DNA of 19,119 nt from Bacillus sp. ISL-7 (GTDB lineage: Bacteria > Bacillota > Bacilli > Bacillales_B > DSM-18226), in NCBI RefSeq assembly GCF_018613065.1, contig NZ_JAGGQW010000112.1:1-19119 (forward strand), written 5' to 3'. Position 1 is the stretch's first letter. Every line of letters starts with the position of its first letter. The notes below the pieces were generated by a model, which ran no database searches, was not told the DNA's origin, and worked only from the letters and a program-made list of their open reading frames with translations. This document shows, piece by piece, positions 6,518-14,361 of the stretch. Made by a program: the position numbers and the translations under genes.

Positions 6518-7603
6518 TTGAAAAAACAAAAAGTGGGAATGGCACTATCACTTGTTCTTGCTGCAGGTACACTGTTAGGCGCTTGTGGAAAAAGTCATGA
6601 CAACAAAGGTGATGAAGCAGCCAAAGGCGGTGGGAATGATCAAACTTTCACTGCTGCAATGGTGACTGATATCGGGGGTGTTGATGACAAATCATTTAAC
6701 CAATCATCTTGGGAAGGTCTAAAAAGTTTTGGTGAAGAAAACGGTTTGAAAAAAGGTATAGGCGGTTACGATTACCTTCAATCCAAATCGGATGCCGATT
6801 ATACAACAAACTTAAATAAACTTGCTCGTGAAGGATTTGACTTAGTTTATGCGATCGGCTTCTTGATGCCAGCAGCAGTTGAGGAAATTGCAACCCAGCA
6901 AAAAGATTCCAAATTTGCAATCGTTGATGCTGAAGTAAAGCAGCCTAACGTTGCTAGTATTTTATTCAAAGAGCAAGAAGCTGGATTCCTTGCAGGAATA
7001 GCAGCGGCTAAAACCACAAAATCTAACCATATTGGATTTATTGGCGGCATGGAAATTCCAGTGGTTGAACGTTTCGAATCTGGTTTTTTAGCCGGAGTTA
7101 AAGCTGCTAAACCTGAGGTAAAAGTGGACGTGCAATATGCAGGTGCGTTTGACAAGGCAGAACTTGGTCAAACAATCGCTTCTAAAATGTATTCTTCTGG
7201 TGCGGACGTAATTTTCCACTCCGCAGGAGGAACTGGTGTTGGTTTATTCAAAGAAGCAAATGACCGAAAAGCAAAAGACCCTGGCAAAGATATTTGGGCT
7301 ATCGGTGTAGACCGCGATCAAGCTGATATGGGTAAAGATGTGGTTCTTACATCTGCTTTAAAACGTGTTGATGTAGCTGTTAAAGACCTGGCAACAAAAA
7401 CAAAAGAAGGTAATTTCCCGGGCGGCGAAGTTGCGCTATTTGGTTTAGCAGAAGATGGTGTTGGCTTAGCCCCTATCAATGCAAAAGCTACAAACAAAGC
7501 GGAAATTGAAGCTGCCATAAAAGAATGGGTTGAAAAGATTAAATCAGGTGATGTAAAAGTTCCTGAAACACGTAAAGAATTAAAAACTTTTAGTCCAAAG
7601 TAA
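6518..7603 (+). CDS. BMP-family nucleoside-binding lipoprotein (361 aa)
   Basis: This is a substrate-binding lipoprotein of the BMP/PnrA/Med family. It has an N-terminal signal peptide with lipobox LLGAC (lipidated C23), an Asn/Gly-rich linker, then the family start AAMVTDIGGVDDKSFNQSSW (46-65) and the periplasmic-binding fold to residue 361. Family members such as Treponema PnrA and Bacillus NupN bind purine nucleosides for ABC import. The start is TTG 6518 with AGGGGG upstream; the longer frame from 6428 lies upstream of the lipoprotein signal and over the promoter. No permease or ATPase gene follows. Instead psuK starts 35 bases later with no terminator between. I infer that this protein supplies pseudouridine or a related nucleoside to psuK and psuG and shares an ABC transporter encoded elsewhere. 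Confidence 0.9.
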   Translation: MKKQKVGMALSLVLAAGTLLGACGKSHDNKGDEAAKGGGNDQTFTAAMVTDIGGVDDKSFNQSSWEGLKSFGEENGLKKGIGGYDYLQSKSDADYTTNLNKLAREGFDLVYAIGFLMPAAVEEIATQQKDSKFAIVDAEVKQPNVASILFKEQEAGFLAGIAAAKTTKSNHIGFIGGMEIPVVERFESGFLAGVKAAKPEVKVDVQYAGAFDKAELGQTIASKMYSSGADVIFHSAGGTGVGLFKEANDRKAKDPGKDIWAIGVDRDQADMGKDVVLTSALKRVDVAVKDLATKTKEGNFPGGEVALFGLAEDGVGLAPINAKATNKAEIEAAIKEWVEKIKSGDVKVPETRKELKTFSPK

Positions 7604-7638
7604 TCGTACTGATTAGGAAGATTAAATGGGGTGAGTTT

Positions 7639-8748
7639 GTGCCTGAAAGAATGAATGATAAAGAACAATTGATTATCGATTTAATACGTAAGAACCCCTA
7701 TGTTTCTCAGCAAGAACTGGCTGAAATATTAGGCTTATCCAGGCCTTCCATTGCAAATATTATTTCTGGCTTAATTAAAAAAGGTAATATTCTAGGCAGA
7801 GCTTATATTCTTAGTGAATCACAACAGGTTATTTGTATAGGCGGGGCTAATATTGACCGTAAATTCCATATCAAGGACAAAGCCCAGTTAGGTACTTCCA
7901 ATCCAATTTACGCCACTCAGAATGCCGGCGGGGTTGCCCGGAATATCGCTGAAAATCTAGGGCGACTTGGAATGGAAGTATCACTTATTTCTACATGCGG
8001 CGCCGATAAGGACTGGTCGGTCATTGAAGATTCATCCTCTCTCTACATGAACTTAGAAACCGTGACCCAATTTCCTGAAAAATCAACAGGTTCCTACACG
8101 GCTGTTTTAGACTCTAGCGGAGAATTAGTTATTGCGTTAGCGGATATGGAAGTGTATGAGGCCATCACACCTGATTTACTGCTTAAACATGACGTACAAT
8201 TAAGTCATGCCAAATGTATTATGGTCGATTTAAACTGTCCGAAAGAAACGATTCAATTCTTATGTCATTTCGCAAATAGCCATGATTTACCGATTGTGTT
8301 AATACCCGTTTCATCGCCAAAGATGAATCGATTACCAGATAATTTAGAAGGTGTTGCATGGCTCATTACGAACCGAGATGAATCTGAAACTTACCTCCAA
8401 ACTGAAATCAAGAATGAGGAAGATTGGAAGAATGCATTAGAAAAATGGCTGGCACTAGGGATAGCCAATGTGGTTATTACTAATGGAAAACAAGGCTCGA
8501 TGATAGGTAATAAAAAAGAAGGAATTTTTCATGTACCTTCTATTGACATTAATGAAGTCGTCGATGTAACGGGTGCGGGAGACGCTTTTTCCTCTGCTGT
8601 TATATACTCTTGGTTAGAAGGTAAATCGTTGGTCGAAATTGCTAAAGCTGGGAGTATGAATGCTTCTAAAACACTGCAATCATCTTATACAGTTAGACAG
8701 GATTTATCAGCAGAACAACTACAAAAAGACATGGAGGAATTATCATGA
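7639..8748 (+). CDS. psuK: Pseudouridine kinase with N-terminal winged helix (369 aa)
   Basis: Residues 7-58 form a winged helix-turn-helix ([20 protein letters not shown] is the DNA-binding part). From residue 64 a PfkB/ribokinase domain follows: [13 protein letters not shown], the substrate loop [17 protein letters not shown] (95-111), and the catalytic signature [13 protein letters not shown] (308-320; catalytic base D315). PsuK phosphorylates pseudouridine at the 5' position in the cytoplasm; PsuG then splits it. The fused helix-turn-helix occurs in many Firmicute PsuK-like kinases and may let the enzyme act on its own promoter; that is inference. GTG 7639 is taken as start because of GGGGTGAG just upstream; ATG 7651 has no good site. 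The stop overlaps psuG by four bases (ATGA), so the two are translationally coupled. Confidence 0.93.
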   Translation: MPERMNDKEQLIIDLIRKNPYVSQQELAEILGLSRPSIANIISGLIKKGNILGRAYILSESQQVICIGGANIDRKFHIKDKAQLGTSNPIYATQNAGGVARNIAENLGRLGMEVSLISTCGADKDWSVIEDSSSLYMNLETVTQFPEKSTGSYTAVLDSSGELVIALADMEVYEAITPDLLLKHDVQLSHAKCIMVDLNCPKETIQFLCHFANSHDLPIVLIPVSSPKMNRLPDNLEGVAWLITNRDESETYLQTEIKNEEDWKNALEKWLALGIANVVITNGKQGSMIGNKKEGIFHVPSIDINEVVDVTGAGDAFSSAVIYSWLEGKSLVEIAKAGSMNASKTLQSSYTVRQDLSAEQLQKDMEELS

Positions 8749-9659
8749 AACAATACATTACATTATCTGAAGAAGTACGTATCGCCAAGGAACAAGGAAA
8801 ACCAATCGTTGCCTTAGAGTCTACAATTATCTCACATGGTATGCCATACCCACAAAATGTGAAAACCGCACGTGAAGTGGAACAAATTATCCGTGATAAT
8901 GGCGCTGTTCCGGCAACAATTGCAATCGTTGATGGAAAAATTAAAATTGGATTATCCGATGAAGAGCTAGAAATGTTCGGTAAGAGTTCAGATGTAGCAA
9001 AAGCATCTAGACGTGATTTAGCTTATTTACTCGCTACAAAAAAACTGGGGGCAACAACAGTAGCCGCAACGATGATTTGTGCCGAGGCTGCAGGAATTAA
9101 TATCTTCGTAACTGGTGGTATTGGCGGTGCTCACCGCGGTGCAGAGACTACCATGGATATCTCTGCAGACCTAGAAGAACTCGGGCAAACAAACGTGGCC
9201 GTCATTTGTGCAGGTGCCAAATCGATTCTAGATTTAGGGTTAACAATGGAATATCTTGAAACAAAAGGCGTACCTGTTATTGGTTATCAAACCGATGTAC
9301 TCCCTGCCTTCTATACGCGTAATAGTGAATTCTCAGTGAACTTCCGTGCAGACGATGCGGAAACAATCGCCTCGACTCTAAAAGTTAAATGGGATTTAAA
9401 CCTAAAAGGCGGAGCTGTGATTGCCAACCCAATCCCTGAAGAATTCGCCATGGATGAAAAAACCATTACTAATGTAATTGAAGCAGCTTTAAAGGAAGCA
9501 GAAGAAAAACACATATCCGGTAAAAATGTAACGCCATTCTTACTAGGTAAGGTGAAAGAATTAACTGATGGTAAGAGCCTAGATGCAAACATTGCTTTAG
9601 TTAAAAACAATGCAGTGGTGGGAGCTCAAATAGCTGTAAGTTTTAATGGTATGAAATAA
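8745..9659 (+). CDS. psuG: Pseudouridine-5'-phosphate glycosidase (304 aa)
   Basis: PsuG (YeiN/IndA family) reversibly cleaves the C-C bond of pseudouridine 5'-phosphate to uracil and ribose 5-phosphate. It has the family start [17 protein letters not shown] (22-38), the Mn-site and loop regions [20 protein letters not shown] (123-142), and [20 protein letters not shown] (157-176). By alignment in memory to E. coli YeiN, E25, K86 and K159 correspond to the catalytic glutamate and lysines. The length (304 aa) is usual. ATG 8745 overlaps the psuK stop, with GGAGG seven bases before. It is the last gene of the operon, followed by a stable hairpin. Confidence 0.96.
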   Translation: MKQYITLSEEVRIAKEQGKPIVALESTIISHGMPYPQNVKTAREVEQIIRDNGAVPATIAIVDGKIKIGLSDEELEMFGKSSDVAKASRRDLAYLLATKKLGATTVAATMICAEAAGINIFVTGGIGGAHRGAETTMDISADLEELGQTNVAVICAGAKSILDLGLTMEYLETKGVPVIGYQTDVLPAFYTRNSEFSVNFRADDAETIASTLKVKWDLNLKGGAVIANPIPEEFAMDEKTITNVIEAALKEAEEKHISGKNVTPFLLGKVKELTDGKSLDANIALVKNNAVVGAQIAVSFNGMK

Positions 9660-9696
9660 GGATTGAAAAACAACTTTTCCCGGCAGGCAGCCTCAT

Positions 9697-9742
9697 GCTT
9701 GCAGACAAATCTAGCTTTTAGATGAGTCTGCAAGCTTATTTA
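9697..9742 (+). terminator. Terminator of the BMP-psuK-psuG operon
   Basis: A perfect 10-bp stem GCTTGCAGAC / GTCTGCAAGC (9697-9706 and 9726-9735) has a second inner pairing (TCTA/TAGA) in the loop and is followed by TTATTTATT. It lies 37 bases after the psuG stop. Confidence 0.85.
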
Positions 9743-9840
9743 TTGATATAGGATTCTTTTGGAAGTTTAGCTGCTATTTTCCACAAGAAAATATTAAAAA
9801 GAGCGGAATCCTCATCCTTCGTTTATACTCACTTTCATTC

Positions 9841-9933
9841 CTAAATTCCATTTGCAATTCCTTCTTGGTAAATTTCTCGAACTTGAGCCCAATCTTCATT
9901 TTGCATATTATCTATTAGAATAGAATTTTTCAT
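9841..9933 (-). pseudogene. Truncated remnant of a GNAT (phosphinothricin acetyltransferase-like) gene
   Basis: ATG 9933 opens a 30-codon frame ending at TAG 9841. The peptide contains NMQNEDWAQVREIYQEGIAN (residues 9-28), the recognisable first strand and helix of phosphinothricin acetyltransferase-like GNAT proteins (family pattern DWxxVxxIYxEGIATGxATF). It stops at the point where the family continues with TGNATFE, and nothing downstream restores the domain. The ribosome binding site is poor. I read it as the start of a lost acetyltransferase gene. It is too short to be active. Confidence 0.55.
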
Positions 9934-9955
9934 AAAACCACTTGTTTTATATTAT

Positions 9956-10306
9956 TTATAATGATTTAACTTCTTCAATAATGGATTCTCCCTCACTTTG
10001 GTCAGTATCTGTCCATTTCCATCTCTCATGTAATCTAATTCTTCCATCTGGCAGAGTTTCTGGGGTAGATTGACATTGACCGCCTCTTATTTCGTTTCTT
10101 GAGTTAACATGGTTATACCTAAACTGTAAATTGCCCTTTTCCTCAACTATTCCAATAAGTGTTCCTTTTACAATGTCTCCTCCATAATATGTTGCTGAAA
10201 GTATGTTTCCTTCTTGTTGGTACTCAAAAAATGTTTCTAATGAAACCTCACCGTTAGCTGTATTTTCGACTGAAACAAATTTCCGTCCATTGTAATTTAT
10301 CAACAT
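9956..10306 (-). CDS. Conserved small beta-rich protein of unknown function (116 aa)
   Basis: The start ATG 10306 is preceded by AAGGGGG at good spacing. The protein is beta-rich: [54 protein letters not shown] and [13 protein letters not shown] look like successive strands of a small barrel. I recall similar Bacillus proteins labelled n-acetylglutamate synthase, but there is no GNAT or kinase motif here and that label is not supported. There is no signal peptide. It may be cytoplasmic and bind a small ligand; no function is assigned. The GNAT remnant lies just downstream, with no clear terminator between. Confidence 0.75.
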   Translation of the reverse strand: MLINYNGRKFVSVENTANGEVSLETFFEYQQEGNILSATYYGGDIVKGTLIGIVEEKGNLQFRYNHVNSRNEIRGGQCQSTPETLPDGRIRLHERWKWTDTDQSEGESIIEEVKSL

Positions 10307-10485
10307 TCAACCCCCTTAGTAGTTTTAATATTCAAACATTTTATCACATCTTTTATTCATTTTGATTGTTAATATCTGAGTTAATAAAAAGAAATCTTTC
10401 TGTTATTGATGTCCCATATGCTGTAGTTGGAACAAGAGGAAATGTTTATATTGATATTATGAATGAATAAAAATAATAACATCTA

Positions 10486-10779
10486 TCAAAGTCGAATATT
10501 CTCAAAATGTTCAACAGTGGGAAATGGGTCATAAAAACGATGTAACTGTTTTTTCCATTCTTGATACTCGTTTGATTGCCTAAACCCAACTGTATGGTCT
10601 TCTAATGTTTCCCACTTTACCAATAATAAATATTTCCCTTTAACTTCTATACAACGTTGTAATTCGTGAGATATGTAACCTTTCATAGATGTAATGATTT
10701 CTGATGCCTGACGAAATGCTTCCTCATATTCCTCTTCCATTCCTGGTCTAACCTTAAGCATAACTGCTTCCAATATCAT
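10486..10779 (-). CDS. Antibiotic biosynthesis monooxygenase (ABM) domain protein (97 aa)
   Basis: A single ABM ferredoxin-like fold of normal length, starting MILEAVMLKVRPGMEEEYEE, with the central strand KGKYLLLVKWETLEDHTVGF (47-66) and the end pattern EYQEWKKQLHRFYDPFPTVEHF (71-92). It resembles small dimeric ABM proteins such as B. subtilis YczJ. Members are cofactor-free or heme-linked oxygenases, but many are untested, so the reaction is unknown. No conserved heme-degrading Asn pattern is evident. AAGGGGG lies eight bases before the ATG. It is monocistronic in a block of small unrelated genes. Confidence 0.88.
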   Translation of the reverse strand: MILEAVMLKVRPGMEEEYEEAFRQASEIITSMKGYISHELQRCIEVKGKYLLLVKWETLEDHTVGFRQSNEYQEWKKQLHRFYDPFPTVEHFENIRL

Positions 10780-11009
10780 CTAATTCCCCCTTAAATAGAT
10801 TTGCCTTTGCCGTTTTGTAAAAATTCGACATAAATCTATTTTTTCCTTTATTACAGTCGAATAATTCTTAAGAAAGTCGCTTATATGTATTTTTCATCAC
10901 ATCTTCTTTTAACAATCGGATGTACAATCGTAGTGAATCTTTAATAGAAAAGAGGCATAGTCTATTTATTTATCGAAATCTATACATAATAGTTTAGGAG
11001 GTTGTTCTT

Positions 11010-11123
11010 TTGTTCAATTTACTAATTTTCGTTTTAATTACTATTACTCTAATCTTATTGAGTCTTTTTATTGATGGGCTGATGAGGCTGCATAACAAGA
11101 AAAGGAAGGTAAAAAAAATATAG
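11010..11123 (+). CDS. Small single-span membrane protein (37 aa), probably the N-terminal part of a frameshifted gene
   Basis: A perfect AGGAGG lies eight bases before a TTG at 11010. The peptide has one transmembrane helix (residues 3-22, LLIFVLITITLILLSLF) followed by a basic tail (HNKKRKVKK), so the N-terminus faces out and the tail is cytoplasmic or the reverse. The frame ends at TAG 11121 just after a run of eight A. A single -1 slip at that run would fuse it to the soluble 63-residue frame that follows, which has no good start of its own. The strong ribosome binding site says translation begins here. No family is recognised. Confidence 0.6.
   Translation: MFNLLIFVLITITLILLSLFIDGLMRLHNKKRKVKKI
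11110..11120 (+). other. Slippery A8 run, possible -1 frameshift site
   Basis: The codons GTA AAA AAA ATA TAG contain A AAA AAA in the correct phase for a tandem -1 slip. AAGGAAGG, a Shine-Dalgarno-like sequence, sits immediately upstream (11102-11109). A -1 shift reads on as AAT ATA GTC AGA GAT GGC ATG and enters the next frame with no stop. It could be programmed frameshifting, transcriptional slippage, a mutation or a sequencing error. Confidence 0.5.
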
Positions 11124-11134
11124 TCAGAGATGGC

Positions 11135-11326
11135 ATGGAAGGTTATTTAGATCAAACATTTGGTATTGGACCAGTAAAAATATTTAAAACAATGTTTGAT
11201 GCCGATGGCAATGTAAGTTATTTGGTTTATTTGCCGCAGTACGAATGGTTCAAAACCCCAAATTACAAATGGTATGAAGTGTATGCCACCAAAAACGGAT
11301 TTCAACATACTGAAATCGAGGGATGA
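11135..11326 (+). CDS. Soluble 63-aa segment of unknown function (likely C-terminal part of the preceding gene)
   Basis: The frame is open from 11096. Its first ATG, 11135, has no good ribosome binding site, and AAGGAAGG is about 25 bases away. The product contains an aromatic-rich region, VYLPQYEWFKTPNYKWYEVY, likely beta strands. Joined by the -1 slip, the product would be a 105-residue protein with an N-terminal membrane anchor and this domain outside or beside it. I do not recognise the domain. The stop is followed 15 bases later by a strong hairpin, which supports the two frames forming one transcription unit. Confidence 0.55.
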   Translation: MEGYLDQTFGIGPVKIFKTMFDADGNVSYLVYLPQYEWFKTPNYKWYEVYATKNGFQHTEIEG

Positions 11327-11341
11327 TTTCAGTCTTATTGA

Positions 11342-11380
11342 CAAAGAACGCCCCATTTCTATGGGGTGTTCTTTGATTTA
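11342..11380. terminator. Strong convergent terminator
   Basis: A 15-bp stem CAAAGAACGCCCCAT / ATGGGGTGTTCTTTG (one G-U pair) with loop TTCT. It lies 15 bases after the plus-strand small gene and about 65 bases past the convergent 68-residue gene, so it can serve both. Confidence 0.85.
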
Positions 11381-11440
11381 TCAGGTATCTAGTGCATGGG
11401 ACAACTATTTTACACAGCAATATTTGATAAAACTATTTCA

Positions 11441-11647
11441 TCATTCTGTCGATTGGGCTTTAGATGTGTTTTGTACTTGTGTTACGGCCGTTAAAGCAGA
11501 CGAAATTTCGTTTGATGCCTGTTTCATCGCTTCCTGGGCGAGAGTAGGATCGGAATTTGCTTTTTCAATTGCTTTTGTTAACAATTCTTCTGTTAGTGCT
11601 ACATTTGCTTTTGCTTGGTTTAGTTGATTTACATCAATTTGTGGCAT
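11441..11647 (-). CDS. Small Ala/Gln-rich helical protein (68 aa), unknown function
   Basis: ATG 11647 is preceded by AAAGGAG at good spacing. The product is almost wholly predicted helix. It starts MPQIDVNQLNQAKANVAL and continues through EELLTKAIEKANSDPTLAQE and an ISSALTAVTQVQNTSK tail. It has no cysteine, no signal peptide and no membrane span. No family is recognised. It sits between the small membrane gene and the PHA region. A short amphipathic, Ala-rich helix is also what a granule-associated phasin would look like, but there is no motif support, so I do not assign that. Its promoter must lie in, or be displaced by, the GC-rich repeat that begins 22 bases upstream. Confidence 0.7.
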   Translation of the reverse strand: MPQIDVNQLNQAKANVALTEELLTKAIEKANSDPTLAQEAMKQASNEISSALTAVTQVQNTSKAQSTE

Positions 11648-11668
11648 GAGTTTCTCTCCTTTTGTTAT

Positions 11669-11850
11669 GGCTGTGTTAAACTAGTTTGTTGATTTCCGCT
11701 CCGGGCGCATCGCTTTCCGCGGGCGGGTTCGGGGAGCCTCCTCGGCACTAAAGCTCCTGTGGGGTCTCCCCTGTCCCGTTCCCGGAGAAGTCTCGCGTCC
11801 TCCGCTCCAATCAACAAGGTTACAATATCATCTTTACCTTTAACACAGCC
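11669..11850. repeat. GC-rich 182-bp repeat with nested inverted ends
   Basis: The outer inverted repeat is GGCTGTGTTAAA (11669-11680) with TTTAACACAGCC (11839-11850), a perfect 12 bp. The inner one is TTGTTGATT (11686-11694) with AATCAACAA (11809-11817). Between them is a strikingly GC-rich core (CCGCTCCGGGCG, CGGGCGGGTTCGGGGAGCC, CCCGTTCCCGGAG) in an otherwise AT-rich region. From memory, similar elements occur in many copies in several Bacillus genomes. It codes for nothing and could be a non-autonomous mobile element or a structured intergenic repeat. Confidence 0.75.
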
Positions 11851-11917
11851 GTTGTTTTAAATTACTTCTATATCATCACCATGCATTTTATTTTTATTTA
11901 AGGTAAAAATTACCTCG

Positions 11918-11957
11918 AAAAAAAATGCCTCGGAGTTATCTCCAAGACATTTTTTAC
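11918..11957 (-). terminator. Terminator of the thiolase gene
   Basis: On the minus strand the stem AATGTCTTGGAG / CTCCGAGGCATT (two G-U pairs) with loop ATAA is followed by a run of eight T. It lies about 20 bases after the thiolase stop. Confidence 0.88.
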
Positions 11958-11972
11958 AATTTTTATTCATTC

Positions 11973-13163
11973 TTACTTAACATTTTCGATAATGGTTGCT
12001 ACACCTTGTCCTCCACCGACACATAACGTAGCTAAACCATAGCGGTTTTCTCTTTTCTTCATTTCATGAATTAAAGTTACCAAAATTCTTGCTCCGCTTG
12101 CACCGATTGGGTGACCAAGTGCAATCGCACCACCATTAACATTTAACTTTTCTTTATTAAATTGAAGCTCGCGATCTACAGCAATCGATTGTGCCGCAAA
12201 TGCTTCGTTTGCTTCAATTAATTCAATGTCTTCTAAAGATAAAGACGCTGTTTTTAGAGCTTTTTTCACTGCAGGGACAGGACCGATTCCCATAATACTC
12301 GGATCCACACCTACAGTAGCGTTTGCTTTAATTGTTACTAGAGGGGTTACGCCTAATTCCTCTGCCTTTTTACGGCTCATCACTACAAATGCTGCCGCTC
12401 CATCGTTAATTCCTGAAGAGTTAGCAGCAGTAACAGATCCATCCTTTTTGAATGCAGGACGAAGCTTACCCAATCCTTCTGCAGTCGTTCCAAACCGTGG
12501 GAACTCATCTTGGCTGAATAATGTCACTTGTCCTTTACGGCCAGGTACCTCAACAGGGACAATTTCATCAGCAAATCGATTGGATTCAATCGCTGCTTGT
12601 GCCTTTTGCTGACTCCACGCTGCAAATTCATCTTGTTCAGCACGTGTGATTTCATATTTCTCAGCAAGATTTTCAGCTGTAATTCCCATATGATAGTCAT
12701 TTTCTGCACACCATAATCCGTCTTTAATCATACTGTCTAAAATTTTCTGATCGCCCATTTTAAATCCATTTCGTCCGCCTTTTAACAGATGTGGAGCTTG
12801 ACTCATATTCTCCATACCGCCTGCAACAACCACTTCTGCCTCTCCAGCTAGAATCGCTTGTGTTGCCAAGTGAACAGCCTTTAATCCTGATCCACAGACC
12901 TTATTAATTGTCAATGCTGGTGCCTCTTGAGGAATACCTGCAGCAAGAGAAGCTTGTCTTGCAGGATTTTGTCCAGCTCCTGCTTGTAAAACATTCCCCA
13001 TAATCACTTCATCTACATCATTAGGATTAATTCCAGCTTTTTGAATAGCTGCTTTAATTACAGTAGAACCTAACTGTACAGCCGAAACATTTTCTAAACT
13101 CCCTAAAAAACTACCAATTGCTGTCCTTACTGCGCTTACAATTACAACTTCATTTACAGTCAT
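11973..13163 (-). CDS. Acetyl-CoA C-acetyltransferase (thiolase, PhaA-like, 396 aa)
   Basis: This is a biosynthetic-type thiolase that condenses two acetyl-CoA to acetoacetyl-CoA, the first step of 3-hydroxybutyrate polymer synthesis (and the reverse in fatty-acid breakdown). The three active-site motifs are intact: nucleophile C90 in [13 protein letters not shown]351 in GHPIGASG, and C381 in [15 protein letters not shown] (319-325) is also conserved. The length is normal (Zoogloea PhaA about 392). ATG 13163 has GGGGG 8-12 bases upstream; an in-frame TTG at 13178 overlaps that site. It is transcribed away from phaRBC, next to a FabG-like reductase, so it probably serves as PhaA here. Sequence alone cannot exclude a role in beta-oxidation or butanoate metabolism. 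It has its own terminator. Confidence 0.93.
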   Translation of the reverse strand: MTVNEVVIVSAVRTAIGSFLGSLENVSAVQLGSTVIKAAIQKAGINPNDVDEVIMGNVLQAGAGQNPARQASLAAGIPQEAPALTINKVCGSGLKAVHLATQAILAGEAEVVVAGGMENMSQAPHLLKGGRNGFKMGDQKILDSMIKDGLWCAENDYHMGITAENLAEKYEITRAEQDEFAAWSQQKAQAAIESNRFADEIVPVEVPGRKGQVTLFSQDEFPRFGTTAEGLGKLRPAFKKDGSVTAANSSGINDGAAAFVVMSRKKAEELGVTPLVTIKANATVGVDPSIMGIGPVPAVKKALKTASLSLEDIELIEANEAFAAQSIAVDRELQFNKEKLNVNGGAIALGHPIGASGARILVTLIHEMKKRENRYGLATLCVGGGQGVATIIENVK

Positions 13164-13576
13164 TCTGATTTCCCCCAAAAAGTGATTTATGTATTCAAAT
13201 AATAATTCCTCACAAATTTTACTACATTTCGCGGTATTTTTCGTGACAAACTATTCGACAAATTCAGAGTTTTTTTATTTATCGCTATAAAAAAATTAAG
13301 ATCTTAACCTGACATATTCAACGTTTATCCCCTTTAAAAAAGGCCTAGAAAATCCACTATTGGCAAAGTAAAAGGTGTAATTACATCGATTGAAAATATT
13401 AATAAAACAGGCAAAAAAATTATGTCGAACTTTCGTGTAAATTGACATGTTTTGTAGAACAATTTTCGAGTTTATCCTAACTTGGCATTTGAACAAATAA
13501 ATGAACGAAAAGATTATGACCGAACCTCCATATATTGTAATATAGCAATTTAGTAATAGTGGTTACCATAATAAAC
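13164..13576. other. Intergenic region between thiolase and reductase
   Basis: About 410 AT-rich bases between two minus-strand genes. A 66-residue minus-strand frame (13296-13496) has no good ribosome binding site and an unlikely composition, so it is not called. The region should hold the thiolase promoter, but I see no clear -35/-10 pair or FadR-type operator. No RNA gene is evident. Confidence 0.4.
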
Positions 13577-13607
13577 CAAAAAGAGAGAAAATAATTATTT
13601 TCTCCCT
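13577..13607 (-). terminator. Terminator of the FabG-like reductase gene
   Basis: A 20-bp perfect palindrome, GAGAAAATAATTATTTTCTC (13585-13604), is followed on the minus strand by TCTTTTTGG. It lies about 20 bases after the stop at 13627. Confidence 0.75.
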
Positions 13608-13626
13608 CAATTTGCAGCTATATTGT

Positions 13627-14361
13627 CTAAATAACTAATCCGCCATCCACACTTAAGATGGTTCCGTTAATATAATTCGCCTTATCCGAAGCCAAGAATA
13701 CATATGCTGCGGCAATATCTTCTGGTTTGCCAAGCTTCCTAAGCGGAGTCTTTTCCTTCATAAATTGAAGCACCTTATCTGGCACCGCTGCAGTCATACC
13801 TGTTTCAATGAAACCTGGAGCAACTGCATTGACTCGGATCCCCTTAGGGCCAAATTCTTTTGCCCAGCTTTTCGTCAGCCCAATGACGCCCGCCTTTGTC
13901 GCGGCATAATTTGTTTGACCAATATTCCCATATAAACCAACGACGGAAGATGCGTTAAGAATAACGCCCGACCCCTGCTTTAACATATTAGGAGCTACAG
14001 CTTTTGTGCATTTAAAAACACCTGATAGATTGACAGAAATGACTCTTTCCCAATCCGATTCCTCCATCTTTGTTAAAAAACCATCCAGTGTAATTCCGGC
14101 ATTGTTAATTAAGATATCGATTCGGCCATGCTTACCAATTGTGGATTGAACCATTTCTTCTATCTGAGTGCTGTCCGTTACATCGACTTTATAAAATTCT
14201 ACTTTTTCATGATTCAATTCTTCTAATGCAGATTTACCAGCCGACTCATCATAATCACAGATGACGACGTTTGCACCCTCTTGGAGAAATTGTTTAGCCG
14301 TTTCTTTTCCAATCCCCTGTGCACCACCTGTAATTAACACAACCTTTTTACTAAACTCCAA
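13627..14361 (-). CDS. FabG/PhaB-like short-chain dehydrogenase (3-oxoacyl reductase, 244 aa)
   Basis: A classical SDR with the cofactor loop TGGAQGIG (11-18), NNAG (86-89), the catalytic set N111, S139, Y152 and K156 (YAATK), and APGFIETGM after strand 6. It is full length and ends GTILSVDGGLVI, as FabG-type reductases do. It should reduce 3-oxoacyl-ACP or acetoacetyl-CoA to the (R)-3-hydroxy form with NADPH. The start is TTG 14361, with GAGGTGA six bases upstream. It lies divergent from phaR and is a distant paralogue of the phaB in the operon, so the locus has two candidate PHA reductases. Whether it uses CoA or ACP substrates cannot be told from sequence. Confidence 0.9.
   Translation of the reverse strand: MEFSKKVVLITGGAQGIGKETAKQFLQEGANVVICDYDESAGKSALEELNHEKVEFYKVDVTDSTQIEEMVQSTIGKHGRIDILINNAGITLDGFLTKMEESDWERVISVNLSGVFKCTKAVAPNMLKQGSGVILNASSVVGLYGNIGQTNYAATKAGVIGLTKSWAKEFGPKGIRVNAVAPGFIETGMTAAVPDKVLQFMKEKTPLRKLGKPEDIAAAYVFLASDKANYINGTILSVDGGLVI

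Noticed and set aside
11274..11627. 117-codon plus-strand frame across the convergent terminator
   Set aside because: It overlaps a strong terminator hairpin, the end of the small plus-strand gene and the opposite-strand 68-residue gene, which has a clear ribosome binding site.
13296..13496. 66-codon minus-strand frame upstream of the thiolase
   Set aside because: It has no suitable ribosome binding site, its composition looks like translated AT-rich DNA, and nothing is recognisable.
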